From: Paracoccus yibinensis
GTDB lineage: Bacteria > Pseudomonadota > Alphaproteobacteria > Rhodobacterales > Rhodobacteraceae
Direction: 5' to 3'
Assembly: GCF_030846195.1 (NCBI RefSeq)
Contig: NZ_JAVCWH010000002.1
Span: 1 to 64,000 of the forward strand
DNA length: 64,000 bases
Positions 27,658 to 36,276 of this stretch are shown one piece after another. The notes below the pieces were generated by a model. It was not told where the DNA came from. It saw nothing but the letters and a program-made list of their open reading frames with translations, and did not search any database. The stretch's first letter is position 1. Every line of letters starts with the position of its first letter. The position numbers were made by a program, and so were the translations under genes.

Positions 27658-29276
27658 GCGGTCTCCAGGGGGCGGGCGGCGCGGCGGGCGGCCTGCACCG
27701 CCGGGTCGGGGTCCAGACTGGCCGAGAGCAGCGCCCGCGTATAGGGGTGTCGGGCTGCATCGAAAATCTGGCGCACCGGGCCTTCCTCGACGATCTCGCC
27801 CGACTTCATCACCACCACGCGGTCGGCAAAGTCGCGCACCACCGGCAGGTCATGGGCGATGAACAGATAGGACAGGCCGAATTCGCGCCGCAAGCCGTCC
27901 AGCAATTCGATCACCTGCGCCTGGATCGACACGTCCAGCGCCGAGACCGCTTCGTCGCAGACGATCAGCTTGGGCTCCATCGCCAGGGCGCGCGCGATGG
28001 CGATCCGCTGGCGCTGCCCGCCCGAGAATTGGTGCGGATAGCGGGCGGCCATCTCGGGGCGCAGGCCGACCTTGACCAGCAGCTCGGCCACGCGGTCGCG
28101 CCATAGGCCTTTCGGCAGGATCTCGGGGTGGATCACCCAGGCTTCCGAGATCAGCTGGAACACCGTCATGCGCGGGTTCAGCGACTGCGTCGGATCCTGG
28201 AACACCATCTGAAGATCGCGCCGCAGCCCGAACAGCTGGCGCGGCGCCATCGCCATCAGGTCATTGCCGCGATAGAGGATGCGGCCCCTGTCGGGATCGT
28301 CCAGCCGCAGGATCGCGCGGGCGAGCGTGGACTTGCCCGAGCCGCTTTCGCCCACGACCGCGACGGTCTCGCCCGGCATGATGGTCAGGTCCACGCCCTT
28401 CAGCGCCTGGAACGCGCCATAGGTCTTGGTCAGCCCTTCCGCCCGCAACAGCGGCTGGCCCGTCCGGTCGCGCTCGGCGGGCATCGCGCCCTTGCCGGGG
28501 GCGGCGTCGATCAGCTTGTGGGTATAGGGGTGTTTGGGATTGCGATAAACCTCGGCGGCATTGCCCGTCTCGACGATCTGGCCGCCGTTCATGACCACCA
28601 CGCGGTCGGCGATCTCTGCCACGACGCCCAGGTCATGGGTGATCAGCAGCAGGCCCATGCCGGTCTCTGCCTGCAACTCCTCCAGCAGTTCCAGAACCTG
28701 CGCCTGCACGGTCACGTCCAGCGCCGTGGTGGGTTCGTCGGCGATCAGGATGTCGGGCTTGCAGGCCAGCGCCATCGCGATCATCAGCCGCTGCCGCTGC
28801 CCGCCCGAGAACTGGTGCGGATATTTCCGCATCGCGACCTCAGGCTCCGGGATGCCGACGCGGCGCAAAAGCTCCAGCGCGCGGGCCTGCGCCTTGTCGC
28901 GGGTGCCGCCATGGGTCGTCACCATCTCGGCGATCTGCCAGCCGACGGTATAGACCGGGTTCAGATGCGCCAGCGGATCCTGGAAGATCATCGCGATCTT
29001 GCAGCCGTTGATCCGGCGGCGCTGTTCCGCCGTCATCGCCAGCATGTCCCGCCCGTTCAGCAAGATCTGGCCGCTGGTGATCCTGCCCGGTGGCATGTCG
29101 ATCAGGTTCATCACGGCCGAGGCAGACACCGACTTGCCCGATCCGCTTTCGCCCAGGATGGCCAGCGTCTCGCCCCGGTCCAGGTGCCAGCTGACGTTCT
29201 GGACGGCCTTCACCGTGCCAGCGGCGGTGTGGAACTCGACCGACAGGTCGCGGACTTCCAACAGGTGGTCAGTCAT
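27654..29276 (-). CDS. Fused two-domain ABC ATPase (Dpp/Opp type)
   Basis: A 540-residue protein joining two nucleotide-binding domains usually made as DppD and DppF. Walker A GESGSGKS occurs at 42-49 and again near 315-325; signatures SGGQRQRLMIAMAL and SGGQRQRIAIARAL follow in each half, and each has a Walker B/D-loop (ADEPTTALD and CDEAVSALD, the second with A in place of P). It overlaps the upstream permease by 8 bases. It drives import with permeases 29269 and 30199 and, most likely, the binding protein at 36277. Confidence 0.92.
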   Translation of the reverse strand: MTDHLLEVRDLSVEFHTAAGTVKAVQNVSWHLDRGETLAILGESGSGKSVSASAVMNLIDMPPGRITSGQILLNGRDMLAMTAEQRRRINGCKIAMIFQDPLAHLNPVYTVGWQIAEMVTTHGGTRDKAQARALELLRRVGIPEPEVAMRKYPHQFSGGQRQRLMIAMALACKPDILIADEPTTALDVTVQAQVLELLEELQAETGMGLLLITHDLGVVAEIADRVVVMNGGQIVETGNAAEVYRNPKHPYTHKLIDAAPGKGAMPAERDRTGQPLLRAEGLTKTYGAFQALKGVDLTIMPGETVAVVGESGSGKSTLARAILRLDDPDRGRILYRGNDLMAMAPRQLFGLRRDLQMVFQDPTQSLNPRMTVFQLISEAWVIHPEILPKGLWRDRVAELLVKVGLRPEMAARYPHQFSGGQRQRIAIARALAMEPKLIVCDEAVSALDVSIQAQVIELLDGLRREFGLSYLFIAHDLPVVRDFADRVVVMKSGEIVEEGPVRQIFDAARHPYTRALLSASLDPDPAVQAARRAARPLETA

Positions 29277-30195
29277 TCTTGCGTCCCCTTATTTCCAGCC
29301 GCCAGCGTTGCGCGGGATCCAGCGCGATGCGCATCCAGTTCGACAAAAGGTTCAACGACAGCGTGGTCCCGATGATCGCCAGGCCCGGCCAGAAGGACAG
29401 CCACCAGGCCGTGGTCAGGTATTCGCGGCCCTGCGCCACCATCAGGCCCCAGGTGATCTCGGGCGGCTGGATGCCGATGCCCAGGAAGGACAGGCTGCTT
29501 TCGGCCAGCATCACGAAGGCGAAATCCAGCGTGGCGATGGTCAGAAGCGTGGGCAGCACCACCGGCAGGATATGGCGGAAGATAATGCGGCGGTCGGAGG
29601 CGCCCATGACGCGGGCGGCCTGGACGAACATGCGCTCGCGCACCTCCAGCACCTCGGCCCGCGTGGTGCGCAGATAGACGGGGATGCGGGTGATCGCCAG
29701 CACCAGCACGATATTGGCGACCGAGGGCTCCAGCATATAGAGCACGATCACCGCCAGCAGCAGCGACGGAAAGGACATGATCACGTCGCCAAGCCGCATG
29801 ATCCATTGCGCGGCGCGCTTGCGGCTATAGCCCGCGACCAGGCCCAACCCGCAGCCCATGACGGCGGAACACAGCACCGCCGCACCCGCCACCATCAGCG
29901 TGTTCTGCGCGGCCACCACGATGCGCGGCAGCACCGGGCGGCCAAGCGCATCGGCGCCCAGAATCATCAGCCAGCCCCGCGACAGGTCGAAGGGCGGCGC
30001 GTTGCGGCCGCGCAGGTTCTGTTTCGTTGCCAGATCGCCCATCAGCCACGGCCCGAAGATCGCGCAGAGCACCGCGATCAGCAGGAACAGGGCAGCGAAG
30101 AAGGCCAGCTTGTCGGCCCAGAGCATCGACAGCCATGTTGCAAAGGGGCCGCGAGGCTTGGGGTCGGACTGGATACGGGTGTCGGTCATCGCCAT
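29269..30195 (-). CDS. ABC transporter permease (DppC type)
   Basis: A 308-residue permease with six predicted helices and the cytoplasmic loop DRRIIFRHILPVVLP that docks the ATPase. The N-terminal soluble segment and first helix match DppC/OppC. It starts 3 bases after the DppB-type gene and overlaps the ATPase gene. The ligand may be an oligosaccharide, sugar acid or peptide; family 5 systems carry all of these. Confidence 0.9.
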   Translation of the reverse strand: MAMTDTRIQSDPKPRGPFATWLSMLWADKLAFFAALFLLIAVLCAIFGPWLMGDLATKQNLRGRNAPPFDLSRGWLMILGADALGRPVLPRIVVAAQNTLMVAGAAVLCSAVMGCGLGLVAGYSRKRAAQWIMRLGDVIMSFPSLLLAVIVLYMLEPSVANIVLVLAITRIPVYLRTTRAEVLEVRERMFVQAARVMGASDRRIIFRHILPVVLPTLLTIATLDFAFVMLAESSLSFLGIGIQPPEITWGLMVAQGREYLTTAWWLSFWPGLAIIGTTLSLNLLSNWMRIALDPAQRWRLEIRGRKND

Positions 30196-30198
30196 CGC

Positions 30199-31113
30199 TC
30201 AATACCGGATACGGGGATCGAGCATGGCATAGGCGATGTCGATCAGCAGGTTCATGATGAAGATGGCAACGGCCGAGACCATGATCGACGCCAGCACCAC
30301 CGAGAAGTCGCGCAGAAGGATGCTGTCGATCATCAGCTTGCCGATGCCGGGAAAGCCGAAGATCGTCTCGATCACCACGGCGCCGTTCAGGATCGCCGCC
30401 GCCTGGTCGCCGATCACGGTGATGACCGGCAGCATGGCGTTGCGCAGCCCGTGGACGAAGATGATCGGCCGCGTGCGCACCCCCTTGGCCCGCGCGGTCT
30501 TCACATAGGCCGAGGACAGGGTCGTGATCATCGACCCGCGCACGACCTGCAGGATCAGGCCGAAGGGCCGCACGAACAGCACCGCCACCGGCAGCACCCA
30601 ATGCCAGGGCGTTCCCGTCCCCGAGGTCGGCAGCCAGTGCAGGTTCACCGCAAAGATCACGATGGCGACGATGGCCAGCCAGAAGTCCGGGGCGGATGCG
30701 CCCACCAGCGAAAAGAAGGTGGCAATCCGGTCGAAGATCCCGCCCACCTTGAAGGCCGCAAGCGAGCCGATGACGATGGCCGCCACCGTCACGCAGGTCA
30801 TGGTGATGACGGCCAGCCGCAGCGTCCAGCCGAAGGCCTGCAACACGACCTCCATCGCCGGGCGGGCCTGTTGCAGCGATTCCCCGAAATCGCCCTGCGC
30901 CAGATCCAGCACATAGCGCCCGAACTGCACGATCAGCGGGTCGTTGAAGCCATGCAATTCGCGGAATTGCTCGCGCGCCTCGATCGAGGCGTCAAGCGGC
31001 AGGTACAGGTTGGTCGGATCGCCCGTCAGGCGCGACAGAAAGAAAACCAGGATCACAAGGCCGATCAGCGAAATGCCGCTGGCAAGCGCACGCTTTCCGA
31101 TGAAGCCGGTCAT
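30199..31113 (-). CDS. ABC transporter permease (DppB type)
   Basis: A 304-residue permease with an N-terminal helix, a long periplasmic loop (about 32-95) and five further helices, as in DppB/OppB. ATG 31113 follows GGGAGGAGG by 7 bases. The operator-like palindrome 31214-31233 lies 101 bases upstream, so this gene may head its own transcript together with 29269, 27654, 26716 and 25905. Confidence 0.9.
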   Translation of the reverse strand: MTGFIGKRALASGISLIGLVILVFFLSRLTGDPTNLYLPLDASIEAREQFRELHGFNDPLIVQFGRYVLDLAQGDFGESLQQARPAMEVVLQAFGWTLRLAVITMTCVTVAAIVIGSLAAFKVGGIFDRIATFFSLVGASAPDFWLAIVAIVIFAVNLHWLPTSGTGTPWHWVLPVAVLFVRPFGLILQVVRGSMITTLSSAYVKTARAKGVRTRPIIFVHGLRNAMLPVITVIGDQAAAILNGAVVIETIFGFPGIGKLMIDSILLRDFSVVLASIMVSAVAIFIMNLLIDIAYAMLDPRIRY

Positions 31114-31213
31114 AGGTCGCCTCCTCCCTTGGGTGGCAGGTCTGGGCCTGCCGTTTGGCCGTTGGGCAGTGCCGGTCCCTCCCAGACCGGGTGAGGCGAT
31201 TCGTCGCGCCTCA

Positions 31214-31233
31214 ATTGATATATTAGTATCAAT
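31214..31233. promoter_or_regulatory. Predicted GntR operator, site 3 (perfect palindrome)
   Basis: ATTGATA-TATTAG-TATCAAT, a perfect 7-bp inverted repeat with a 6-base spacer in otherwise GC-rich DNA. It shares TATTAGT with the two other sites of this regulon. It overlaps the stop codon of the EamA gene and lies 101 bases upstream of the DppB-type permease. Likely bound by the GntR protein at 43847. Confidence 0.65.
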
Positions 31234-32095
31234 GTTGTTCAGGGGAAGGCTTTTTTCGCCCGCTGCGCAGTGAAAACACACTTGCTGCGACAATGACCGC
31301 CGCGCCGATCCAGGACGAGGCGGGCGCGATCTCGGCAAAGAACAGCCATGCCAGCAAGGCCACGGCAGGCAGGCGCAGGAAATCCAGCGGCGCCAGGAAG
31401 GACACATCGGCCAGCGAAAAGGCCCGCGTGATCAGCGTCATGTTCAGCGCGCCAAGCGCCCCTTGCAGCGCCAGCAGGCCAAGCTGACCCGCTGTCGGCG
31501 TCGTCCAGACGGGCAGCGCCGCCAGCAGGCCCAGCGGGACCATGGCGATCAGGTTCCAGGCGACCAGACGCTCGGTCGTATCAGAATGGGCCATGTGGCG
31601 CAGCATCAGCTGGATCACCGCCGTCAGCACGGCCCCTGCAAAGGCGAACAGCAGCCAGGGATCAAAGGCCGCGCCGGGCCGGACGATGACCAGGATGCCG
31701 CCAAAGCCCGCGACCGCGCCCAGCAGGCGGACGGCGCCCACGGCCTCGCCCAGGAAAGCCCACGCCCCCAGCGTGACCAGCAGCGGCATGGTGAAGGTCA
31801 GCGCCATGGCATCGGCCAGGGGCGCATGGGCAAAGGCCACGAAGACCGCGACCAGCGAGGCAAGCTTCAGCCCCGCCCGCAGCACATGCATCCACCGCCA
31901 GGGCGAGGCGCGCAGATCAACGCGCCCCAGCGTCCAGGGCAGCACCGCGATCAGCCCGAACAGCGCGCGGAAAAAGCCGATGACCAGCGGATGCAGCTGC
32001 CCCGCAAGCCACCGCACGATCACCGCGTCCAGCCCCGCCAGCACGGCCGCCGCCAGCATCAGCCCGGCGGCCAGCAGCGCGGGGCGGCGGGCCAT
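31229..32095 (-). CDS. EamA/DMT-family transporter
   Basis: A 288-residue membrane protein with ten predicted helices in two repeats of five, the drug/metabolite transporter fold (start GLMLAAAVLAGLDAVIVRWL). It begins 3 bases after TctA and closes the tct segment. Family members are mostly exporters of metabolites or amino acids. Here it could release excess intermediate; substrate unknown. Confidence 0.85.
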   Translation of the reverse strand: MARRPALLAAGLMLAAAVLAGLDAVIVRWLAGQLHPLVIGFFRALFGLIAVLPWTLGRVDLRASPWRWMHVLRAGLKLASLVAVFVAFAHAPLADAMALTFTMPLLVTLGAWAFLGEAVGAVRLLGAVAGFGGILVIVRPGAAFDPWLLFAFAGAVLTAVIQLMLRHMAHSDTTERLVAWNLIAMVPLGLLAALPVWTTPTAGQLGLLALQGALGALNMTLITRAFSLADVSFLAPLDFLRLPAVALLAWLFFAEIAPASSWIGAAVIVAASVFSLRSGRKKPSPEQH

Positions 32096-32098
32096 TCC

Positions 32099-33604
32099 TC
32101 AGTCCTCGTCCTGGAAGGCTTCCTCGCGCTTGGCGCGGATCGCGGGCGCCAGGACGCTGGCGATCAGCAGCGCCGCAACCAGCAGCAGCACCGCGCTGAT
32201 CGGGCTGGTGAAGAACGAGGTCACGTCTCCCCGCGACACCAGCATGGCCCGGCGCAGGTGTTCCTCCAGCATCGGTCCCAGGACAAAGCCCAACAGCAGC
32301 GGCGCGGGCTCGCAATCCAGCTTGCGCAGGATGTATCCCGCGACCCCGAACAGGCCCATCAGCCAGATGTCGAAGGTGGAATTCGCCAGGCTGAAGACGC
32401 CGATCAGGCAGAAGGCGACAATGCAGGGGAACAGATAGCCATAGGGGATCGAGATCATCTTCACCCAGATCCCGATCAGCGGCAGGTTCAGCACCAAAAG
32501 CATCAGGTTGCCGACCCACATGGACACGATCAGGCCCCAGAACAGCACCGGCTGGTCCTGGATGACCGAGGGCCCTGGCTGGATGCCCTGCATGATCAGC
32601 GCGCCGATCATCAGCGCCATCACCGGGTTCGACGGGATCCCCAGCGTCAGCATCGGGATGAAGCTGGTCTGCGCGCCCGCGTTGTTCGCGGCCTCGGGTC
32701 CCGCCACGCCCGCCAGGGCGCCCTTGCCGAACTGCTGCGGCGTCTTCGAGACCTTCTTTTCCAGCGCATAGGAGGCGAAGGACGACAGCATCGCCCCGCC
32801 GCCCGGCAGGATGCCCAGGACCGATCCCAGGGCCGTGCCGCGCCCGACCGGGGCCAGCATGGCGCGCAGGTCGGCCCGCGTCGGCATCAGGCCCGTGACC
32901 TTGGTCAGCACGGTCGTCCGGTCGGCTTCGTTTTCCAGGTTCGACAGGATCTCGCCCAGGCCGAAGACGCCCATGGCGACCACGACGAAGCTGATGCCGT
33001 CGGCCAGTTCAAAGCTGCCGAAGGTAAAGCGCATGGCGCCCGTCTGCACATCGGTGCCGATCAGGCCCAGGATCAGCCCGAACAGGATCATGCCGACCGC
33101 ATGCAGCAGCGACCCGCTGGCCAACACGACCGAGGCCGCAAGCCCCAGCACCATCAGCGCGAAATATTCATGCGGCCCGAAGGCCAGCGCGACACTGGAC
33201 AACAGCGGCGCGAAAAAGGCGATCAGCACCGTGGCAATGGAGCCCGCGATGAAGGACCCGATGGCGGCGGTCGCAAGCGCCTTGCCCGCCTGCCCCTGCC
33301 GCGCCATCTGGTAGCCGTCGATGGCCGTGACCACGCTGGAGCTTTCGCCCGGCAGGTTCACCAGGATCGCCGTGGTCGATCCGCCGTATTGCGCGCCATA
33401 AAAGATGCCGGCCAGCATGATGATCGCCGTTTCCGGCGACAGGCCGAAGGTCACGGGCAGCAGCATCGCCACCGTCGCCGTAGGGCCAAGCCCCGGCAGC
33501 ACGCCGATGGCGGTGCCCAGGAACACCCCCAGAAGGCAATAGGTCAGGTTCCAGAAGGAGAAAGCCGTCTGGACGCCGAGCCACAGGTCGCCGAGGATTT
33601 CCAT
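32099..33604 (-). CDS. tctA: Tripartite tricarboxylate transporter, large membrane subunit
   Basis: A 501-residue membrane protein of the TctA family with about twelve helices. The conserved PGLGPTATVAMLLP, GAQYGGSTTAILVNLPGESS and LGPMLEEHLRRAM segments are present. It forms a secondary, probably sodium- or proton-coupled, carboxylate importer with TctB and the binding protein TctC. It starts 3 bases after TctB. Confidence 0.93.
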   Translation of the reverse strand: MEILGDLWLGVQTAFSFWNLTYCLLGVFLGTAIGVLPGLGPTATVAMLLPVTFGLSPETAIIMLAGIFYGAQYGGSTTAILVNLPGESSSVVTAIDGYQMARQGQAGKALATAAIGSFIAGSIATVLIAFFAPLLSSVALAFGPHEYFALMVLGLAASVVLASGSLLHAVGMILFGLILGLIGTDVQTGAMRFTFGSFELADGISFVVVAMGVFGLGEILSNLENEADRTTVLTKVTGLMPTRADLRAMLAPVGRGTALGSVLGILPGGGAMLSSFASYALEKKVSKTPQQFGKGALAGVAGPEAANNAGAQTSFIPMLTLGIPSNPVMALMIGALIMQGIQPGPSVIQDQPVLFWGLIVSMWVGNLMLLVLNLPLIGIWVKMISIPYGYLFPCIVAFCLIGVFSLANSTFDIWLMGLFGVAGYILRKLDCEPAPLLLGFVLGPMLEEHLRRAMLVSRGDVTSFFTSPISAVLLLVAALLIASVLAPAIRAKREEAFQDED

Positions 33605-33607
33605 GGC

Positions 33608-34066
33608 TCAGCCTCCGAACAAAGTGCCGAACATCGGCAAGGGCACGTCCAGCCCGCGCACGAAGACCAGCACGCAGAAGATCGTGAAACCCACAAGGCC
33701 CAGCAGCGGCACCGGCGCCAGGCGAAACCGCTTGCTGGCGGTCGCGGCGATGAACATCGCGGCGGGCAGCGCCACGGCCAGGCCGAGAGCGTCCAGCGCA
33801 AGCGCGAAGAACAGGGTCGCGCCGATCACCAGGATCATGGGCTTCAGGTGGATCCGCCCGACCAGCTCGCCGGGCCGCAGCAACCCGCGCAGCAGCGACA
33901 CCGCCCCGATCACGGCCAGCAGCCCGCCAAGCACGGTCGGGAAATAGCCCGGACCCATCCGCGCGGCGCTGCCCAGCGTCAGGTCGCGCGCCAGGATGAC
34001 GGTCGCCAAGCCAAGCGCCAGATAGATGGCGCCCGCCCAGAAGTCCTTCGTGCGGTGTCCCTGCAT
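33608..34066 (-). CDS. tctB: Tripartite tricarboxylate transporter, small membrane subunit
   Basis: A 152-residue membrane protein with four helices, as in TctB. ATG 34066 is chosen over 34117: AAAAGGG lies 9 bases upstream and the protein then begins MQGHRTKDFWAGAIYLALG, typical of the family. It lies between tctC and tctA. Confidence 0.85.
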   Translation of the reverse strand: MQGHRTKDFWAGAIYLALGLATVILARDLTLGSAARMGPGYFPTVLGGLLAVIGAVSLLRGLLRPGELVGRIHLKPMILVIGATLFFALALDALGLAVALPAAMFIAATASKRFRLAPVPLLGLVGFTIFCVLVFVRGLDVPLPMFGTLFGG

Positions 34067-34123
34067 CGCATCTACCCTTTTGCAAAAAAAGATGCGCGCC
34101 CATGCCGGGGCGCGCATTGGGCA

Positions 34124-35092
34124 TCACTCTTCGGGGGTGATGTTGCCGGCCTTGACGACTTCGCTCCAGCGGGCGATCTCATCGGCGACAAAGGCGTCGG
34201 CCTCGGCCGGGGTGTTCGCCAGAACCTCGAAGCCCAGGTTCTTGAAGGTTTCCTGCACCTCGGGCTTTTCCAGCGCGCCGTGGATTGCCCCCACCAGCGT
34301 TTCCTTGACCGCCGGGTCCAGCCCCTTGGGCGCGCCGAAGGCCTGCCAGGAATAGACCTCCATCCCCTCGATGCCCAGTTCCTTGAAGGTCGGCACGTCC
34401 GGGAAATCGGGCGAGCGTTCGGCGGCCGCGATGGCCAGCATCTTCATCTGGCCCTCGCGCACGAAACCGGCCACTGCGCCCAGGTTCTGGAAGGACACGT
34501 CGGCATGGCCGCCGATGATGTCGGTCTGGGCCGGTCCGCCGCCGCTATAGGGGACGTGGATGCCGCTGGTGCCGGTCTGCTGCCAGAACAGCTCCGCTGT
34601 CAGATGGTCCGAGGACCCCACGCCCGACGATGCGAACAGCATCGTGTCGGGCTGCTCCTTCAGCATCGCGATAAGCTCCTCGGCCGATTTCACCTCCAGG
34701 GTCGGGCGCGTGACCAGGACATTGGGGGTGCGAACGGCGACCGTCAGCATCTCCATGTCCTCGCGCGGGTCATAGGGCAGGTCGGCGCGCAGCGCCGGGT
34801 TGATGCCATAGGTGCCGATCGAGGCCACCATGATCGTGTAGCCATCGGGCTTGGCGCGCGCCAGTTCGGCGGCGCCCACGGCGCCGTTCGCGCCCGGCTT
34901 GTTTTCCACCACCAGCGGCTGGCCGAAATCGGCCTGCATCGCCTGGGTGACGGTGCGCGCGGTCGTGTCGCTGGCCCCGCCCGGCGCGAAGGGCACGATC
35001 ACCGTGACGTTGTCGCTGGGATAATCCTGCGCAAGCGCCGCGCTGCCCAGGACTGCGGCGCAGGATGCAGCCGCGACGAATCTCATGAACAT
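34124..35092 (-). CDS. tctC: Tricarboxylate transporter binding protein (Bug family)
   Basis: A 322-residue periplasmic protein with a signal peptide (1-21, ending SAALAQD). The Bug signature is clear: YPSDNVTVIVPFAPGGASD, then ENKPGANGAVGAAELARAKPDG, whose loops close on a carboxylate through water molecules. It presents a carboxylic or sugar acid to TctAB. The operator-like motif at 35143-35157 lies 51 bases upstream, so the tct genes probably have their own promoter. Confidence 0.92.
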   Translation of the reverse strand: MFMRFVAAASCAAVLGSAALAQDYPSDNVTVIVPFAPGGASDTTARTVTQAMQADFGQPLVVENKPGANGAVGAAELARAKPDGYTIMVASIGTYGINPALRADLPYDPREDMEMLTVAVRTPNVLVTRPTLEVKSAEELIAMLKEQPDTMLFASSGVGSSDHLTAELFWQQTGTSGIHVPYSGGGPAQTDIIGGHADVSFQNLGAVAGFVREGQMKMLAIAAAERSPDFPDVPTFKELGIEGMEVYSWQAFGAPKGLDPAVKETLVGAIHGALEKPEVQETFKNLGFEVLANTPAEADAFVADEIARWSEVVKAGNITPEE

Positions 35093-35142
35093 GTTTTCTC
35101 CTCCCTTGGCGGCTTTCCTGCCACCACTCCGTTTACGCCTAT

Positions 35143-35157
35143 AACTGAAATATTAGT
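35143..35157 (-). promoter_or_regulatory. Predicted GntR operator, site 2
   Basis: AACTGAAATATTAGT, identical over 15 bases to the inverted complement of site 1 (43751-43765). The 14-base core is an imperfect palindrome (10 of 14 positions symmetric). It lies between the Ldh2 stop (35161) and tctC (35092) in an AT-rich patch, the right place to control the tct segment. Confidence 0.65.
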
Positions 35158-35160
35158 GTG

Positions 35161-36225
35161 TCAATACGTCGCAGATGCCTCGGGGGGCACCACGCCCAGC
35201 CGTTCGGCATGTTTCGCCATCCGGTCCCAATCGCCCTGCGCCACCGGCACGCCCTGTTCCAGCGCCTCGCGGCGCCTGGCCGAGGCCGCGTCGCCCGGCA
35301 CCCGCACCGCGCCCTTGTTCCAGGGCGCGGCCGGATTGCTGCGGCAGGCATTGGCCAGCCAGTCGGATTGTTCGGTAAAGGCCTCCAGCCCGGCAAAGAA
35401 ATCCGGGTCGATGACCTGAAGAAAGGCGCTTTGCGCCAGCGGGCCGGGGGCGTCGGTGTTCGCGCGGCCCTTGCCCGACAGGCCCTGCCCCAGCAGATCG
35501 ACGATCAGCGCCAGGCCGTAGCCCTTGTGCCCCTTCGACGTGCCGCCAAGCGGCATCATCGTGCCGCCGCGCTCGGTGATCTCGCGCGGGTCGTCGGTGG
35601 GCTGGCCCCCGGCGGTCAGGCCCCAGGGCTCGGGATAACGCTCGCCCCTTTTGGCCAGAAGCTGGGTCATGGTGGTCGTGGTGATGGATGACGACACGTC
35701 CACCAGGATCGGATCGCCCGAGGTCGGAAAGCCCATCGCCAGCGGGTTCGGCGTCAGGATGGCTTCGGTGCCGCCATAAGGCGCCATCCGCCGCGCCGCC
35801 GGGTTCGACACCGACAGTTGCACGATCATCCCCCGGTCCGTCGCCCGCCGCATATAGGCCGACAGCGCGCAGGTGTGATGGCAGTTGCGGATCGCCGCGC
35901 CGACGATGCCGTGGTCGCGCACCCGCTCCATCGCCTGGTCCAGCGCCTGCACCAGCAGCCAGGCGCCGGGCAGCAGGCGGCCGTCCCAGACGAAGCCCGC
36001 GCCCTTGTCGGCCACGACCTCATAACTGCCGGTGCCGTTCAGGCTGCCGTCGCCCAGGCATTCCAGATACCAGTGCATCAGTTGCAGGCCATGGGTTTCA
36101 TGGCCGATCATGTCCCCTTCCACCAGGACGGCGGCGGTGACGGTGGCCTTGTCGGCCTCCATCCCGGCGCGGGTCAGCAGGGCCTCGGCGTAGCGCAGCA
36201 ACTCGTCGCGGTCGTATCGCGGCAT
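35161..36225 (-). CDS. Malate/L-lactate (Ldh2) family dehydrogenase
   Basis: A 354-residue NAD(P)-dependent oxidoreductase of the Ldh2 family, which includes ureidoglycolate, sulfolactate and 2,3-diketogulonate dehydrogenases. Visible are the early GHETHGLQLM segment, NCHHTCALSAYMRRA (active His; relatives have NSxHFG) and TPNPLAMGFPT. The ATG at 36225 lies 7 bases after AAGGA; the ATG at 36231 is almost on top of it. It follows the binding protein gene and precedes the tct genes. Likely role: oxidation or reduction of a 2-hydroxy/2-oxo sugar acid. Confidence 0.85.
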   Translation of the reverse strand: MPRYDRDELLRYAEALLTRAGMEADKATVTAAVLVEGDMIGHETHGLQLMHWYLECLGDGSLNGTGSYEVVADKGAGFVWDGRLLPGAWLLVQALDQAMERVRDHGIVGAAIRNCHHTCALSAYMRRATDRGMIVQLSVSNPAARRMAPYGGTEAILTPNPLAMGFPTSGDPILVDVSSSITTTTMTQLLAKRGERYPEPWGLTAGGQPTDDPREITERGGTMMPLGGTSKGHKGYGLALIVDLLGQGLSGKGRANTDAPGPLAQSAFLQVIDPDFFAGLEAFTEQSDWLANACRSNPAAPWNKGAVRVPGDAASARRREALEQGVPVAQGDWDRMAKHAERLGVVPPEASATY

Positions 36226-36276
36226 CGGCATGTCCTTTCAAGGGGGTGGGCCGGGCTGTCCCGGCCCGGCTGCCGC

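Noticed and set aside
31463..35419. Very long plus-strand open frame (over 1300 codons) opposite the tct and eamA genes
   Set aside because: It is antisense to clearly recognised genes, is rich in Arg, His, Gln and Asp as expected from a shadow frame in GC-rich DNA, and matches no family.
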